DNA of 64,000 bases from Pseudoflavitalea sp. G-6-1-2. GTDB taxonomy: Bacteria > Bacteroidota > Bacteroidia > Chitinophagales > Chitinophagaceae. Location of the stretch: NCBI RefSeq assembly GCF_012927185.1, contig NZ_JABBGB010000002.1, positions 1,178,001 through 1,242,000 on the forward strand, written 5' to 3'. A program made the translations under genes and the position numbers. Below the pieces are notes generated by a model. That model saw only the letters and a list, made by a program, of their open reading frames with translations, made no database searches and was not told the DNA's origin. Positions 25,769 through 34,254 of this stretch are shown here, in pieces; the stretch's first letter is position 1; the number at the start of each line of letters is the position of its first letter.

Positions 25769-25773
25769 TCTTT

Positions 25774-26853
25774 CTAAATCGCTTCTTTTCCATTCTTTTT
25801 GTAGTACGCCACCAACCAGGCGATCACTTCATTGTAGGCCAGTTTACCTGAGGGCTGCTGATTGGCTTTCAGGTATTCTCCATACAATTTATCTATTACC
25901 TGCTCCACCGGATTGCCGTGCCTGAGGTTGAACTCTTTCATTTCTTTGAAATCATCTTTTACCTGCTGTGGCAGCTGTTTGCTGAAATCGCGCGCCATCG
26001 ACGAATCGATATTGTAGAGATAGTACCAGGAGTACGTATAGAGATCGAAATACACCGAGTACCTGAAAGCCGCATCGCCCGATGATTTCGCAGCGAGATA
26101 TCCTGCAAAATTTGCTTCGTTCTCCTTCGCATATCCCAACTGGTGACCTATCTCATGACAGGTTGTGAAAGGCTGAATAAATAATGGCACCGTTGTGTTC
26201 ACCTGCGCTTCTCCTGAAAATGGATTGTAGTAACCCGTAAAACCGAGATAGTTTCCCAGATAACTGTAGAGCGAAGGTTTTACAGATCTGAAAGAGTAAT
26301 TCAATTCCGGCTGATGTATGGCGAGACTATCATAACTCTGCTTTGCCTGACTGAACAGCCAGCGCTTTTTTCGTATGTCCTGCCGGGTTAGCATAGCAGC
26401 ACTGTCTGTTTGCTGCAGTCTTTCTCGGATGGTTTCCATTACGGCCACCAGATCATCCTTCGAATATTTTTCTACTTTCAATCCCAGTTGCTCTGCAATG
26501 CCGGTACGGTTGTAATTGAGGCCCCACAACCCATTGAACCCAACATACACCAGCACAACTACCCAAACGAATTGTTTGCCACCGCGTAGCCAGTATTGTT
26601 TGTCTGCCTGTTTGCGTCGGAGCTTTTTTACCAGTATGATCAATTTGTTAAGCAGCAGCAGAATGAGTACTGCATAGTAGATATCACCAATGCTGAAAGG
26701 TATCCACCCGAATAAAATGCGTTGCAGCCCGGCAGTAACGGGGTAAATGCCATTGGAGTAATAACGTTCAACTGCTTCCGGAAACAGGGAGAAGATCCTG
26801 ATACCCACTGCCAGTACGATAAATCCGGTCAACCATTTATTCTTGCTCAGCAT
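25774..26853 (-). CDS. DUF3810 membrane protein with zinc-protease-like HEIGH motif
   Basis: The 359-aa product starts at ATG 26853 (MLSKNKWLTGF); an upstream TTG frame is rejected. Three membrane segments (about 8-24, 55-76, 95-112) are followed by a large extracytoplasmic domain. It carries TTCHEIGHQLGYAKENEANF at 231-249, a gluzincin-like H-E-x-x-H with a downstream Glu. A metalloprotease activity is therefore likely but unproven. DUF3810 proteins are widespread in Bacteroidota and Firmicutes. Confidence 0.85.
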   Translation of the reverse strand: MLSKNKWLTGFIVLAVGIRIFSLFPEAVERYYSNGIYPVTAGLQRILFGWIPFSIGDIYYAVLILLLLNKLIILVKKLRRKQADKQYWLRGGKQFVWVVVLVYVGFNGLWGLNYNRTGIAEQLGLKVEKYSKDDLVAVMETIRERLQQTDSAAMLTRQDIRKKRWLFSQAKQSYDSLAIHQPELNYSFRSVKPSLYSYLGNYLGFTGYYNPFSGEAQVNTTVPLFIQPFTTCHEIGHQLGYAKENEANFAGYLAAKSSGDAAFRYSVYFDLYTYSWYYLYNIDSSMARDFSKQLPQQVKDDFKEMKEFNLRHGNPVEQVIDKLYGEYLKANQQPSGKLAYNEVIAWLVAYYKKNGKEAI

Positions 26854-26972
26854 ACCCAATAAAAATAGGAACAAAATGCCAGAAAATTGTACGGTAAAAC
26901 GGTATTCCGGCTATCAGTAATAAGGCTTATTTTGCACTAATATATTATCCTCGTCTATAACGATTGTCAATT

Positions 26973-28604
26973 ATGATAAACCTGGAATTTAATAAAAACG
27001 AAGATGCCATGAAGCTGGCCGTGAGTCAGCTGCGGCAACGCTGGGAACAGGTATCCCTGGGCGGAGGGAAAAAAGCCATTGAAAAGCAGCATGAAAAGAA
27101 AAAGCTTACCGCCCGCGAAAGGATCGAATACCTTCGCGACAAAGACACGCCATTTGTAGAGATCGGCGCATTCTGCGGATGGGAGATGTATAAAGATGAA
27201 GGGGGATGCCCTTCGGGCGGAACGGTTGCTGGTGTGGGTTATGTAAGCGGTCGCCAGTGCGTGATCGTTGCCAATGACCAGACAGTGAAAGCCGGCGCCT
27301 GGTTTCCTATCACCGGCAAGAAGAATCTGCGCATGCAGGAGATTTCGATGGAGAACAATCTTCCCATCATTTACCTGGTAGACAGTGCCGGAGTTTACCT
27401 TCCCTTGCAGAAAGATATTTTTCCCGACAAAGAACATTTCGGCCGCATATTCCGCAACAATGCGAAGATGAGTGCCATGGGCATCACACAGATTGCGGCC
27501 GTGATGGGCTCCTGCGTAGCTGGCGGCGCTTATCTGCCACTCATGAGCGACGAAATTCTGATGGTAGACAACAACTCTTCCATTGCACTTGCCGGACCAT
27601 ATCTCGTAAAAGCCGCCATCGGAGAAGATGTAGACATCCTCACACTCGGCGGATCGGTAACGCATACCGCCATCAGTGGCAATGCGGATTACCGCTTCGA
27701 ATCGGAAGAAGCCTGTCTCGATTATATCAGAAGCCTCATGAGCAAACTGGGACATGGCGAAAAAGCAGGGTTCGACCGTATTGCACCAGCTCCTCCAACA
27801 AAAGATCCGAAAGAATTATATGGTCTGATGCCTTCCGATGCTACCAAACCGTATGATATGGCAGACATCATCGAAAGGATTGTAGACAATTCATCGTTTG
27901 AACAGTATAAAGCAGATTACGGTAAAACTATCCTTTGCGGTTATGCGCGTGTTGAAGGATGGGCTGTTGGTATCGTAGCCAATCAGCGCAAAGTGGTGAA
28001 GACCGCCAAAGGTGAGATTCAGATGGGTGGCGTTATCTACAACGACAGTGCCGATAAGGTAGCCCGCTTTGTAATGAACTGCAACCAGAAAAAAATACCG
28101 CTGGTGTTTCTGCAGGATGTAACCGGCTTTATGGTAGGCAGCCGCAGCGAGCATGCAGGCATCATCAAAGACGGTGCGAAAATGGTGAATGCCGTAGCCA
28201 ATTCCGTTGTTCCAAAGATCACCATATACGTAGGCAATTCGTACGGTGCAGGCAATTACGCCATGTGCGGAAAGGCCTATGATCCGCGATTCATCTATGC
28301 ATGGCCCAATGCGCGCATTGCTGTAATGGGTGGAGAGCAGGCGGCTAAGACCGTATTGCAGAGCCGCATCAACAGTCTCAAATCGAAAGGCAAGGAATTT
28401 ACGCCGCAGGAAGAAAAAGAGCTGCTGGATAAGATCCGCGCCGATATCGAAGAGCAAAGCACACCAACCTATGCAGCAGCAAGACTGCTGGTAGATGATG
28501 TGATCGATCCGATCGATACAAGAAAAATAATTTCCGAAGGCATTGCCGCCGCGAATCATAATCCTCATATAGAACCATTCCGAACCGGAGTGATACAGGT
28601 TTAA
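26973..28604 (+). CDS. Acyl-CoA carboxylase, beta (carboxyltransferase) subunit, MccB-like
   Basis: The 543-aa product starts at ATG 26973, rejecting a TTG nine bases earlier. It has the two crotonase-like halves of biotin-dependent carboxyltransferases. The C-terminal half shows DVTGFMVGSRSEHAGIIKDG and GNSYGAGNYAMCGKAYDPRF, followed by WPNARIAVMGGEQAA. These resemble methylcrotonyl-CoA carboxylase beta subunits (leucine breakdown) more than propionyl-CoA types. The enzyme moves CO2 from carboxybiotin to an acyl-CoA. The biotin carboxylase/carrier alpha subunit is not in this window, so the partner is encoded elsewhere. Confidence 0.88.
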   Translation: MINLEFNKNEDAMKLAVSQLRQRWEQVSLGGGKKAIEKQHEKKKLTARERIEYLRDKDTPFVEIGAFCGWEMYKDEGGCPSGGTVAGVGYVSGRQCVIVANDQTVKAGAWFPITGKKNLRMQEISMENNLPIIYLVDSAGVYLPLQKDIFPDKEHFGRIFRNNAKMSAMGITQIAAVMGSCVAGGAYLPLMSDEILMVDNNSSIALAGPYLVKAAIGEDVDILTLGGSVTHTAISGNADYRFESEEACLDYIRSLMSKLGHGEKAGFDRIAPAPPTKDPKELYGLMPSDATKPYDMADIIERIVDNSSFEQYKADYGKTILCGYARVEGWAVGIVANQRKVVKTAKGEIQMGGVIYNDSADKVARFVMNCNQKKIPLVFLQDVTGFMVGSRSEHAGIIKDGAKMVNAVANSVVPKITIYVGNSYGAGNYAMCGKAYDPRFIYAWPNARIAVMGGEQAAKTVLQSRINSLKSKGKEFTPQEEKELLDKIRADIEEQSTPTYAAARLLVDDVIDPIDTRKIISEGIAAANHNPHIEPFRTGVIQV

Positions 28605-28712
28605 TGATTACATTTGCCGCCATTTGAAAATCCCGAAAGGTAGCAGCGGTTAAACAGCTATGCTTATCCGCTGCGCTTTTCAGGCGGTAAAAAGAATGTC
28701 GGAACATACATT

Positions 28713-29180
28713 ATGGCGCAAGAACTGATCGTTTATACTGATGGCTCATCCCGTGGCAATCCCGGTCCCGGTGGGTATGGTGCAATTCTGATGTGGGGAG
28801 GAAAGGCAAAAGAGCTCTCCGGCGGATTCCGCAAAACCACCAATAACCGCATGGAACTGATGGCAGTGATTGCTGCCTTGCAGGCACTCAACAGACCCGG
28901 GCTGAGCATCACGGTCTATTCCGACAGCCAGTACGTAGTAAAAGCCGTGAAAGAAGGCTGGCTCCGCAACTGGATCGCCACCAACTTCAAAGGAGGCAAA
29001 AAGAATAAAGATCTCTGGCTGAAATACGATGCCCTCGCTAAACAACATCAGGTTAAGTTCGTTTGGGTAAAGGGCCACGCAGACAATCCATACAATAATC
29101 GTTGCGATGAACTGGCTACATCGGCAGCAGATCAGAAGAACCTCCCTCCTGACAATGGGTTTGAGAGTGGCGAAAACTAA
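28713..29180 (+). CDS. rnhA: Ribonuclease HI
   Basis: The 155-aa enzyme degrades the RNA strand of RNA-DNA hybrids during replication and repair. The metal-binding residues Asp10, Glu48, Asp71 and Asp132 and the catalytic His122 (KGHADNPYNNRCDELA) are all present. The basic segment NFKGGKKNKD (91-100) matches the substrate-gripping handle of E. coli-type RNase HI. It follows the carboxylase gene after 108 bases. Confidence 0.95.
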   Translation: MAQELIVYTDGSSRGNPGPGGYGAILMWGGKAKELSGGFRKTTNNRMELMAVIAALQALNRPGLSITVYSDSQYVVKAVKEGWLRNWIATNFKGGKKNKDLWLKYDALAKQHQVKFVWVKGHADNPYNNRCDELATSAADQKNLPPDNGFESGEN

Positions 29181-29262
29181 TTACTCACGGGGATTATTTT
29201 TTGTAACCTATCCGTTCTCTGTTCTCCCAATTGTTTTTTTCTGAGTTCTTATCCAGCAGATT

Positions 29263-29751
29263 TTACATCGCTTCGTAAATCTGATTCAACTGGAGATCGT
29301 GATCGCCAATGCGACTGCGAAGTTCTTCCAGTTGAAAGCTCAATTCATTTCTGGTGGCCATCAATTTCCGCACTTCCACAAAGGCACGCATGATGGCAAT
29401 ATTCATGTTGATGGCTTTGTCTGAATTAAGGATACCGCTGAGCATGGCTACGCCTTGTTCGGTGAAGGCATATGGCAGATAGCGGTTACCTCCTTTTGAG
29501 ATCACAAATTGTGATCTCAAAGCTTCGGGTTGAAGTTTGTTTGAGGTTTCAATTTGAAACCTCAATGCATCTACTTCATCTTTAGTGAGTTGAAACATAA
29601 AATCTGGGGGAAACCGCTTCAGGTTCCGTTTTACTGCCTGATTGAGCATTCTGGATTCTGTTTCATAAAGTATAGCCAGATCTCTGTCTATCATCACCCT
29701 TTCGCCCCTGATCTCATAGATACGGGCAGGAATGTTCTGCATAATTTCCAT
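29263..29751 (-). CDS. ORF6N-domain DNA-binding protein
   Basis: The 162-aa product has an ORF6N domain (about 7-115: YEIRGERVMIDRDLA, LNQAVKRNLKRFP, YLPYAFTEQGVAMLSGILNS), then a short coiled coil (about 128-158). ORF6N is a phage-associated, KilA-N-related presumed DNA-binding domain that is common on Bacteroidota chromosomes, with roles not established. The variable part holds two look-alike motifs, ALRFQIETS (about 62-70) and ALRSQFVIS (about 77-85), encoded by two perfect DNA palindromes. No prophage genes are adjacent. Confidence 0.88.
   Translation of the reverse strand: MEIMQNIPARIYEIRGERVMIDRDLAILYETESRMLNQAVKRNLKRFPPDFMFQLTKDEVDALRFQIETSNKLQPEALRSQFVISKGGNRYLPYAFTEQGVAMLSGILNSDKAINMNIAIMRAFVEVRKLMATRNELSFQLEELRSRIGDHDLQLNQIYEAM
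29495..29565 (-). repeat. Two perfect palindromes inside the ORF6N gene
   Basis: Palindrome A: arms TTTGAGATCACAA (29495-29507) and TTGTGATCTCAAA (29509-29521) with one central base. Palindrome B: arms TTGAGGTTTCAA (29541-29552) and TTGAAACCTCAA (29554-29565) with one central base. Both encode the LR-x-Q motifs and are 19 bases apart. Confidence 0.9.
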
Positions 29752-29855
29752 GGAATGCTTTTGATTATTTATGAGTTAAGAAGAGTTCGCTGCCATAGAA
29801 GCAACTGCTGATTCAGAGCGGGAGACACAAAGAAACCCTGCTGAAGTGGGGATCT

Positions 29856-29863
29856 CAAATATA
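29856..29863 (-). promoter_or_regulatory. Candidate -7 box of the ORF6N gene (TATATTTG)
   Basis: On the minus strand TATATTTG matches TAnnTTTG about 105 bases before the ORF6N ATG. The -33 region has a TTTC instead of TTTG, so the assignment is tentative. Confidence 0.45.
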
Positions 29864-29923
29864 ACGAAAAGGCCAATACGAAAATCTAACACCCTAACGG
29901 TGACGCACAACGGATAAGTATCA

Positions 29924-29955
29924 AAAGAAAAGCCGCTACGGAGATCCGTAGCGGC
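29924..29955 (-). terminator. Terminator after the DUF6580 gene
   Basis: GCCGCTACGG (plus 29932-29941) and CCGTAGCGGC (29946-29955) form a perfect 10-bp stem with an AGAT loop. On the minus strand it is followed by TTTTCTTTTG. It lies 30 bases after the DUF6580 stop. Confidence 0.9.
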
Positions 29956-29984
29956 CTGCATATTTTCAATTACACTATTTTGAA

Positions 29985-30548
29985 TTAAGCGGTAGCTTCT
30001 TTCAGTTCTTTTTTATTGAGCATGTACCAGGTTCCGAAGAACAGGGCGCTGAATGCTACAGTGGCCATCAGGCTTCCTTTGTAGAAAGGAATACCAGCTG
30101 TGTAAGAAGCCATCAGTCCTTCCCATGTTGCAGGATACTCAACGTAAGAGCCTACACCCGCCCATGTAAGGAAATTCGATACCAGGAAGAAATAAGTAGG
30201 TGCTGCCAGTGAGGCGAACAGTACATTCTTCACGTTTATCTTTCTGATCATTAGGCCGAACAAGGTTACAGATGTGAACAGCACATAGTTGATCCACATG
30301 CCTCTGTAGAAACCTCCGTATGGGCTCAGATCATATACATACAGTACTTCGTAGAGCAGATCGGATATCAGCATGGATAGCACAGGGAACAGGAAAGCCA
30401 GTTTTTTGTCTTTGATCATGGCACCTGCAAAGAGTGCTATGGCAAGCTGGGGAGCAAATCCCATAGGTCTGTCTGGTATTACGCGGTATACAGCTCCAAC
30501 GATTACCATCAGTATCAGCGTCCAGATCAGTTTGTGATTCAGTTTCAT
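29985..30548 (-). CDS. DUF6580-family integral membrane protein, putative transport component
   Basis: The 187-aa product starts at ATG 30548 (MKLNHKLIWTL); the longer frame uses a non-ATG start. It has about five membrane segments and the RVIPDRPMGFAPQLAIALFAGA region typical of DUF6580 proteins, which resemble the substrate-binding (S) subunits of ECF vitamin transporters in size and layout. No energising ECF subunits are encoded nearby, and no vitamin riboswitch was recognised in the region before it. Transport of a small cofactor is a plausible inference only. It is divergent from ahpC and shares the intergenic region with the OxyR-like site. Confidence 0.75.
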   Translation of the reverse strand: MKLNHKLIWTLILMVIVGAVYRVIPDRPMGFAPQLAIALFAGAMIKDKKLAFLFPVLSMLISDLLYEVLYVYDLSPYGGFYRGMWINYVLFTSVTLFGLMIRKINVKNVLFASLAAPTYFFLVSNFLTWAGVGSYVEYPATWEGLMASYTAGIPFYKGSLMATVAFSALFFGTWYMLNKKELKEATA

Positions 30549-30620
30549 AATAGAAGTAATAGGCCTCAAAAGTACAATTTTTTCGGTTTATTGGCGCCGT
30601 ATGCAGATTCGGCCCGATTT

Positions 30621-30666
30621 ATAGATAAAACCTATCGATCAATAGATAATGTTTATGATTATCTAT
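30621..30666 (+). promoter_or_regulatory. OxyR-like operator upstream of ahpC
   Basis: ATAGATAAAACCTAT (30621-30635) fits the OxyR half-site pattern ATAG-n-T-nnn-A-n-CTAT exactly. After 6 bases a second ATAG begins (30642), and the tract ends in a 9-bp inverted repeat ATAGATAAT (30642-30650) with ATTATCTAT (30658-30666). The site lies just upstream of the -7 box at 30679, consistent with activation of ahpC under peroxide stress. Confidence 0.6.
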
Positions 30667-30678
30667 CTGTTACACCCT

Positions 30679-30686
30679 TACTTTTG
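30679..30686 (+). promoter_or_regulatory. -7 box of the ahpC-ahpD operon (TACTTTTG)
   Basis: TACTTTTG matches TAnnTTTG, 68 bases before the AhpC start. No clear -33 TTTG is seen, which is common at activator-dependent promoters, and the OxyR-like site occupies that position. Confidence 0.6.
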
Positions 30687-30753
30687 CGCCACCTTACGAT
30701 TGCCCACCTGAGAGAATTCACTGAATCACGTTAATTTATTTAAACAACAATAT

Positions 30754-31323
30754 ATGTCCAACAGAATTTTGTCTATTGGGAGCCAGTTCCCTGCATTTAA
30801 GAAGAAAGCAGTTGTATCAACAGAGAAAGGAAAAGAGTTTGCAGACCTCACACAAGACCATGCAAGCAGCCAGGGTCAGTGGATGGTGATGTTCTGGTGG
30901 CCAAAAGATTTCACTTTCGTATGCCCTACAGAGATCGCTGAATTCAACAAGAAAGCATCCGATTTCTCTGATCGCGACACTGTTCTGATCGGAGCATCTA
31001 CCGATTCTGAATTCGTTCACCTCGCATGGAGAAAAGATCACGCAGACCTGAAAGACCTGAAATTCCCTATGCTCGCTGATACTTCAAAATCACTTGCTGA
31101 GGAACTCGGTATCCTCGACAACGAAGAGAAGATCGCTTACCGCGCTACCTTCATCATCGATCCACAAGGCATCGTTCGCTGGGTGAGCGTATACGACCTC
31201 AATGTAGGCCGCAACGTACAGGAAGTTCTACGCGTACTGGACGCTCTCCAAACAGATGAGCTCTGCCCATGTAACTGGAACAAGGGTCAGGAAACACTTA
31301 CCACTCAGCTGAACATGAACTAA
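30754..31323 (+). CDS. ahpC: Peroxiredoxin, AhpC type
   Basis: The 189-aa enzyme reduces hydrogen peroxide and organic hydroperoxides. The peroxidatic Cys57 sits in TFVCPTE. Cys171 and Cys173 near the C-terminus (ELCPCNW) provide the resolving thiol, as in the three-cysteine AhpC group that is re-reduced by AhpD. The next gene encodes exactly such an AhpD-like protein. The upstream OxyR-like site suggests induction by peroxide. The divergent neighbour is the DUF6580 gene. Confidence 0.93.
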   Translation: MSNRILSIGSQFPAFKKKAVVSTEKGKEFADLTQDHASSQGQWMVMFWWPKDFTFVCPTEIAEFNKKASDFSDRDTVLIGASTDSEFVHLAWRKDHADLKDLKFPMLADTSKSLAEELGILDNEEKIAYRATFIIDPQGIVRWVSVYDLNVGRNVQEVLRVLDALQTDELCPCNWNKGQETLTTQLNMN

Positions 31324-31338
31324 TCTAAACGAGTAACC

Positions 31339-31938
31339 ATGAGTGTTGAAGCAACTATTCAGAACGAAACTTTTGTGAACCTCCTGGCGGAACTGAACAT
31401 ACCCAACTATGTTCCTTCTGCCAATGCACAGGCATTGCTGAACGTAAATGCGAGATACATCAAAGATCTCAAAATCAACACCAGCAATGTGCTCAGCAAT
31501 AATCAGCACCTGAGCCGCAAAGAGGCAGTGTTGCTGGCACTGGGCATAGCCGTGAATGAACGTGTGGTATTTTTACAGGAAGCCTTCACTGCATTGGCCG
31601 TTGAAGCCGGAGCTACTGAAGCCGAGATCGCTGAAATGATCGCCTGCACCTCACTGATGGCTACCAACAACGTATTCTACAGGTTCCGCCATTTTATGCA
31701 GAAAGAATATTACACCGCCACTCCTGCCGGCATCAAGATGAGCATTATGATGAATCCCGTGCTCGGCAAGGAATTCTTTGAACTGGCGAGTCTGGTGATT
31801 TCTTCTGTAAATGGATGCGAGATGTGCGTAACATCGCATGAACAATCCGTACTGCAGCATGGCAGCAGCGAAGCCAAAGTGCTGGAAGCTGTAAAGCTGG
31901 GCGCAGTGATCAAAGGATTGATCACCATCTTAGCGTAA
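31339..31938 (+). CDS. AhpD-like carboxymuconolactone decarboxylase family protein
   Basis: The 199-aa all-helical product carries Cys160-x-x-Cys163-x3-His167 (NGCEMCVTSHE). This is the redox centre and proton relay of AhpD, which passes electrons to oxidised AhpC. It starts 15 bases after the ahpC stop, so the two form one operon and work as a pair. The lipoamide-linked electron donor used by mycobacterial AhpD may apply here, which is inference. A strong terminator follows. Confidence 0.9.
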   Translation: MSVEATIQNETFVNLLAELNIPNYVPSANAQALLNVNARYIKDLKINTSNVLSNNQHLSRKEAVLLALGIAVNERVVFLQEAFTALAVEAGATEAEIAEMIACTSLMATNNVFYRFRHFMQKEYYTATPAGIKMSIMMNPVLGKEFFELASLVISSVNGCEMCVTSHEQSVLQHGSSEAKVLEAVKLGAVIKGLITILA

Positions 31939-31954
31939 ATGTTCCCCAGATACA

Positions 31955-31998
31955 AAACGGGGCTGTGTTTTTTACAACGCAGCCCCGTTTATTTTTTT
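31955..31998 (+). terminator. Terminator of ahpC-ahpD
   Basis: A 13-bp GC-rich stem (AAACGGGGCTG at 31955 with CAGCCCCGTTT ending 31990) is followed by a run of T. It sits between convergent genes and may serve ManA as well. Confidence 0.92.
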
Positions 31999-32010
31999 AT
32001 GCTTAGGCAG

Positions 32011-33234
32011 TTATTGCATGCCAGATGTAGCCCTGAATACGGTTACTTCATCGCCCAATGCTTCTATTTCTACTGATGCTCCGGCTATGGCCAGCAACAC
32101 TTCTCCCCTCTTCAGTTCGAGCTTGTCTGATCCGCTTTTGAAAGATGCTTTGCCTCCCAGCACTATGAATATGTCTGCTGTTGAAACAGGCACCGTTGTT
32201 TTCTCTCCTTCGGGCAACCATATCTGCCGCAGTTCAAAATCAGGTGCAGGTGTGATAAAGCGCGATTCTGCATAGGCTTCGTCCAGCGAGCCTGCAAATA
32301 CGTTTGGTTCCACCGCTTCGAATTTTACATGCTTCATCAGCTCATCTACATCTACGTGTTTATTGGTGAGGCCTCCGCGCAGTACGTTATCGGAATTGGC
32401 CATGATCTCCATGTTTTGCCCTTCGAGGTAAGCATGCGGTACTCCTGCATCCTGGTAGATGGCAAAATCTGGTTCTATATGCACGAGATTGAAAAGATAC
32501 ACGGAGAATATGCCTCGGTCTATTTTACCCGCTTCGTTGTAGGTTAGCGCTGCTCTCGCTGCCCAGAATGCTGCATCCGTTTTCTCCAATGCATTCTGCT
32601 GGTATTGGGGAATGATGCGGTCGAGCAAGGGCTGAAGCGATGCATTCACTTCTTGCTGAGGCATGGTCATTACGGTTTTGTACACACCAGCATATCCATC
32701 CTTCTCAAAGATAGGCAACAGAAAGTTCAGCTCAGGAACCTGCTGCAATGTAGCTTTCAGCTGGTCTGCCGGTTTAAATCCATGCAGCAACCAGAAATCA
32801 GAGAGCGCCAGCATCAGTTCCGGCTTATGGTTATCGTCTTTATAATTGCGGTTGGGAGCATTGAGCGCTGTGCCTTTTTTATTCTCCGCTGCAAACTCCG
32901 CTGCTGCCGCTGCTTTGGTGGGATGCACCTGAATGCTCAGCATATCTTTCACATCGAGCACTTTGAACAGATAAGGCAATCTGCCGAATGCGTCTTTTAC
33001 TTTCTTTCCCAATATTACTTCGGGTTGTGCTGCTACAAATTCGTTCAACGCCACTTTCCCATTTGCTGTAATTACATAAGACGGTACGTTATCGTGCGCA
33101 CCCATCCAGTATTCTGCAAATGGCTGATTATCGGAGTTGGTAACCGATAATAATGCAGGAATGTACTGATTGCCTCCCCATGCGTAATGCTGAACCCTGC
33201 CTTCGAGCCTGAATATTTTAGTATTATTGTGCAT
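32011..33234 (-). CDS. manA: Mannose-6-phosphate isomerase, class I
   Basis: The 407-aa zinc enzyme interconverts mannose 6-phosphate and fructose 6-phosphate, linking mannose use and GDP-mannose synthesis to glycolysis. The zinc ligands Gln102, His104 (SIQVHPT), Glu139 (HKPEL) and His267 (GVPHAYLEG) are present. The C-terminal cupin half (GGKASFKSGSDKLELKRGE) matches type I enzymes. It is divergent from the YraN gene with 39 bases between the starts, so the promoters overlap. Confidence 0.94.
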   Translation of the reverse strand: MHNNTKIFRLEGRVQHYAWGGNQYIPALLSVTNSDNQPFAEYWMGAHDNVPSYVITANGKVALNEFVAAQPEVILGKKVKDAFGRLPYLFKVLDVKDMLSIQVHPTKAAAAAEFAAENKKGTALNAPNRNYKDDNHKPELMLALSDFWLLHGFKPADQLKATLQQVPELNFLLPIFEKDGYAGVYKTVMTMPQQEVNASLQPLLDRIIPQYQQNALEKTDAAFWAARAALTYNEAGKIDRGIFSVYLFNLVHIEPDFAIYQDAGVPHAYLEGQNMEIMANSDNVLRGGLTNKHVDVDELMKHVKFEAVEPNVFAGSLDEAYAESRFITPAPDFELRQIWLPEGEKTTVPVSTADIFIVLGGKASFKSGSDKLELKRGEVLLAIAGASVEIEALGDEVTVFRATSGMQ

Positions 33235-33273
33235 ATGCCTTTTTTTCGGCTACAATAATACTAAAAGCATCGC

Positions 33274-33630
33274 ATGGCTGAACACAATTTAACAGGACAC
33301 TATGGAGAAGCCATCGCTGCGGAATGGCTTCAGCTAAACGGTTTTAGCATACTCCACCGCAACTGGAAATACCGCCGTTACGAAATCGATGTGATTGCAT
33401 CAAAAGAAGAAATGCTTCACTTCATCGAAGTGAAAACCAGAACCAGCCATCAGTTCGGTTACCCCGAAGAAGCGGTTTCAAAGAAGAAAATGGAAAACAT
33501 GATGAAATGCGCCGACCGGTATCAGCAAACCGATACCCGCTGGAAACGCATCCAGTACGATATTCTCAGCATCAGCATTTCAAAGAATGCCGCGCCTGAA
33601 TTTCTGCTGATTGAAGATATTTATTGCTGA
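33274..33630 (+). CDS. YraN/UPF0102-family nuclease-fold protein
   Basis: The 118-aa product has the restriction-endonuclease-like active-site pattern of the family: Glu12 in GEAIAAEWL, Asp39 in YEIDVIA, and Glu52-x-Lys54 in FIEVKTR. The family is universal but of uncertain function, with links to DNA recombination or processing. The stop at 33630 abuts the convergent YkgJ-type gene stop at 33631. Confidence 0.9.
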   Translation: MAEHNLTGHYGEAIAAEWLQLNGFSILHRNWKYRRYEIDVIASKEEMLHFIEVKTRTSHQFGYPEEAVSKKKMENMMKCADRYQQTDTRWKRIQYDILSISISKNAAPEFLLIEDIYC

Positions 33631-34146
33631 TCATTTAGGAGCCTCGCCTTCGAGACGAATCATCATACGTTCTACCAGCTTGTAGGTAGCAGGACAATAC
33701 TCCACGTTCTGCTTGTACACGTGAATATAATCCAGCGGTTTTGTTTTATTATGATGCGGGAATGTAGCGCAGTCGAGCGGACGCACTTCATAGATGCTGC
33801 ACTTGTTGTCTTTCAGATTGAGGAACTGACAGGGCTGTGATTTGTTCATCCAGTCTTTATCTGCACGATCGAGATAGAGATACTTCTCACGGAATTTCTC
33901 CTGCGACATGCCCACATGCTTTGAGATGCGCTTTACATCTTCTGTTGTGAAAGTTGGGCTCATGGTTTTACAACAATTGGCACAGGCCAGGCAATCTGTT
34001 TCTTTCCACACTTCCACATCTTCCTGCTGCATGATCTTGTCCAGACCGCGTTGCTTATTTTTTTCAATACGGCTTAAAAACCTTCTGAAAGCGGGACGAT
34101 TGAGAACCATCTTCTTTTTGAACGAACGCAGATTGAACTGTTCCAT
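33631..34146 (-). CDS. YkgJ-family cysteine-cluster protein
   Basis: The 171-aa product has eight cysteines in the family pattern: C52, C55, C58, C59 (CLACANCC), then C105, C115, C125 and C150. They most likely bind zinc or an iron-sulfur cluster. The family (also called Fe-S oxidoreductase or CxxCxxCC) has no agreed function. It stands alone and is divergent from xerD. Confidence 0.88.
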   Translation of the reverse strand: MEQFNLRSFKKKMVLNRPAFRRFLSRIEKNKQRGLDKIMQQEDVEVWKETDCLACANCCKTMSPTFTTEDVKRISKHVGMSQEKFREKYLYLDRADKDWMNKSQPCQFLNLKDNKCSIYEVRPLDCATFPHHNKTKPLDYIHVYKQNVEYCPATYKLVERMMIRLEGEAPK

Positions 34147-34254
34147 CTGTGAATTAAGGAATTTTATTGTTGTAAATACCTTATCGGTACATTTGATGAG
34201 CGAATATAACAGATAGTTTGTTTATATCAGCATTTTCAATCATTCTTTGTACAG

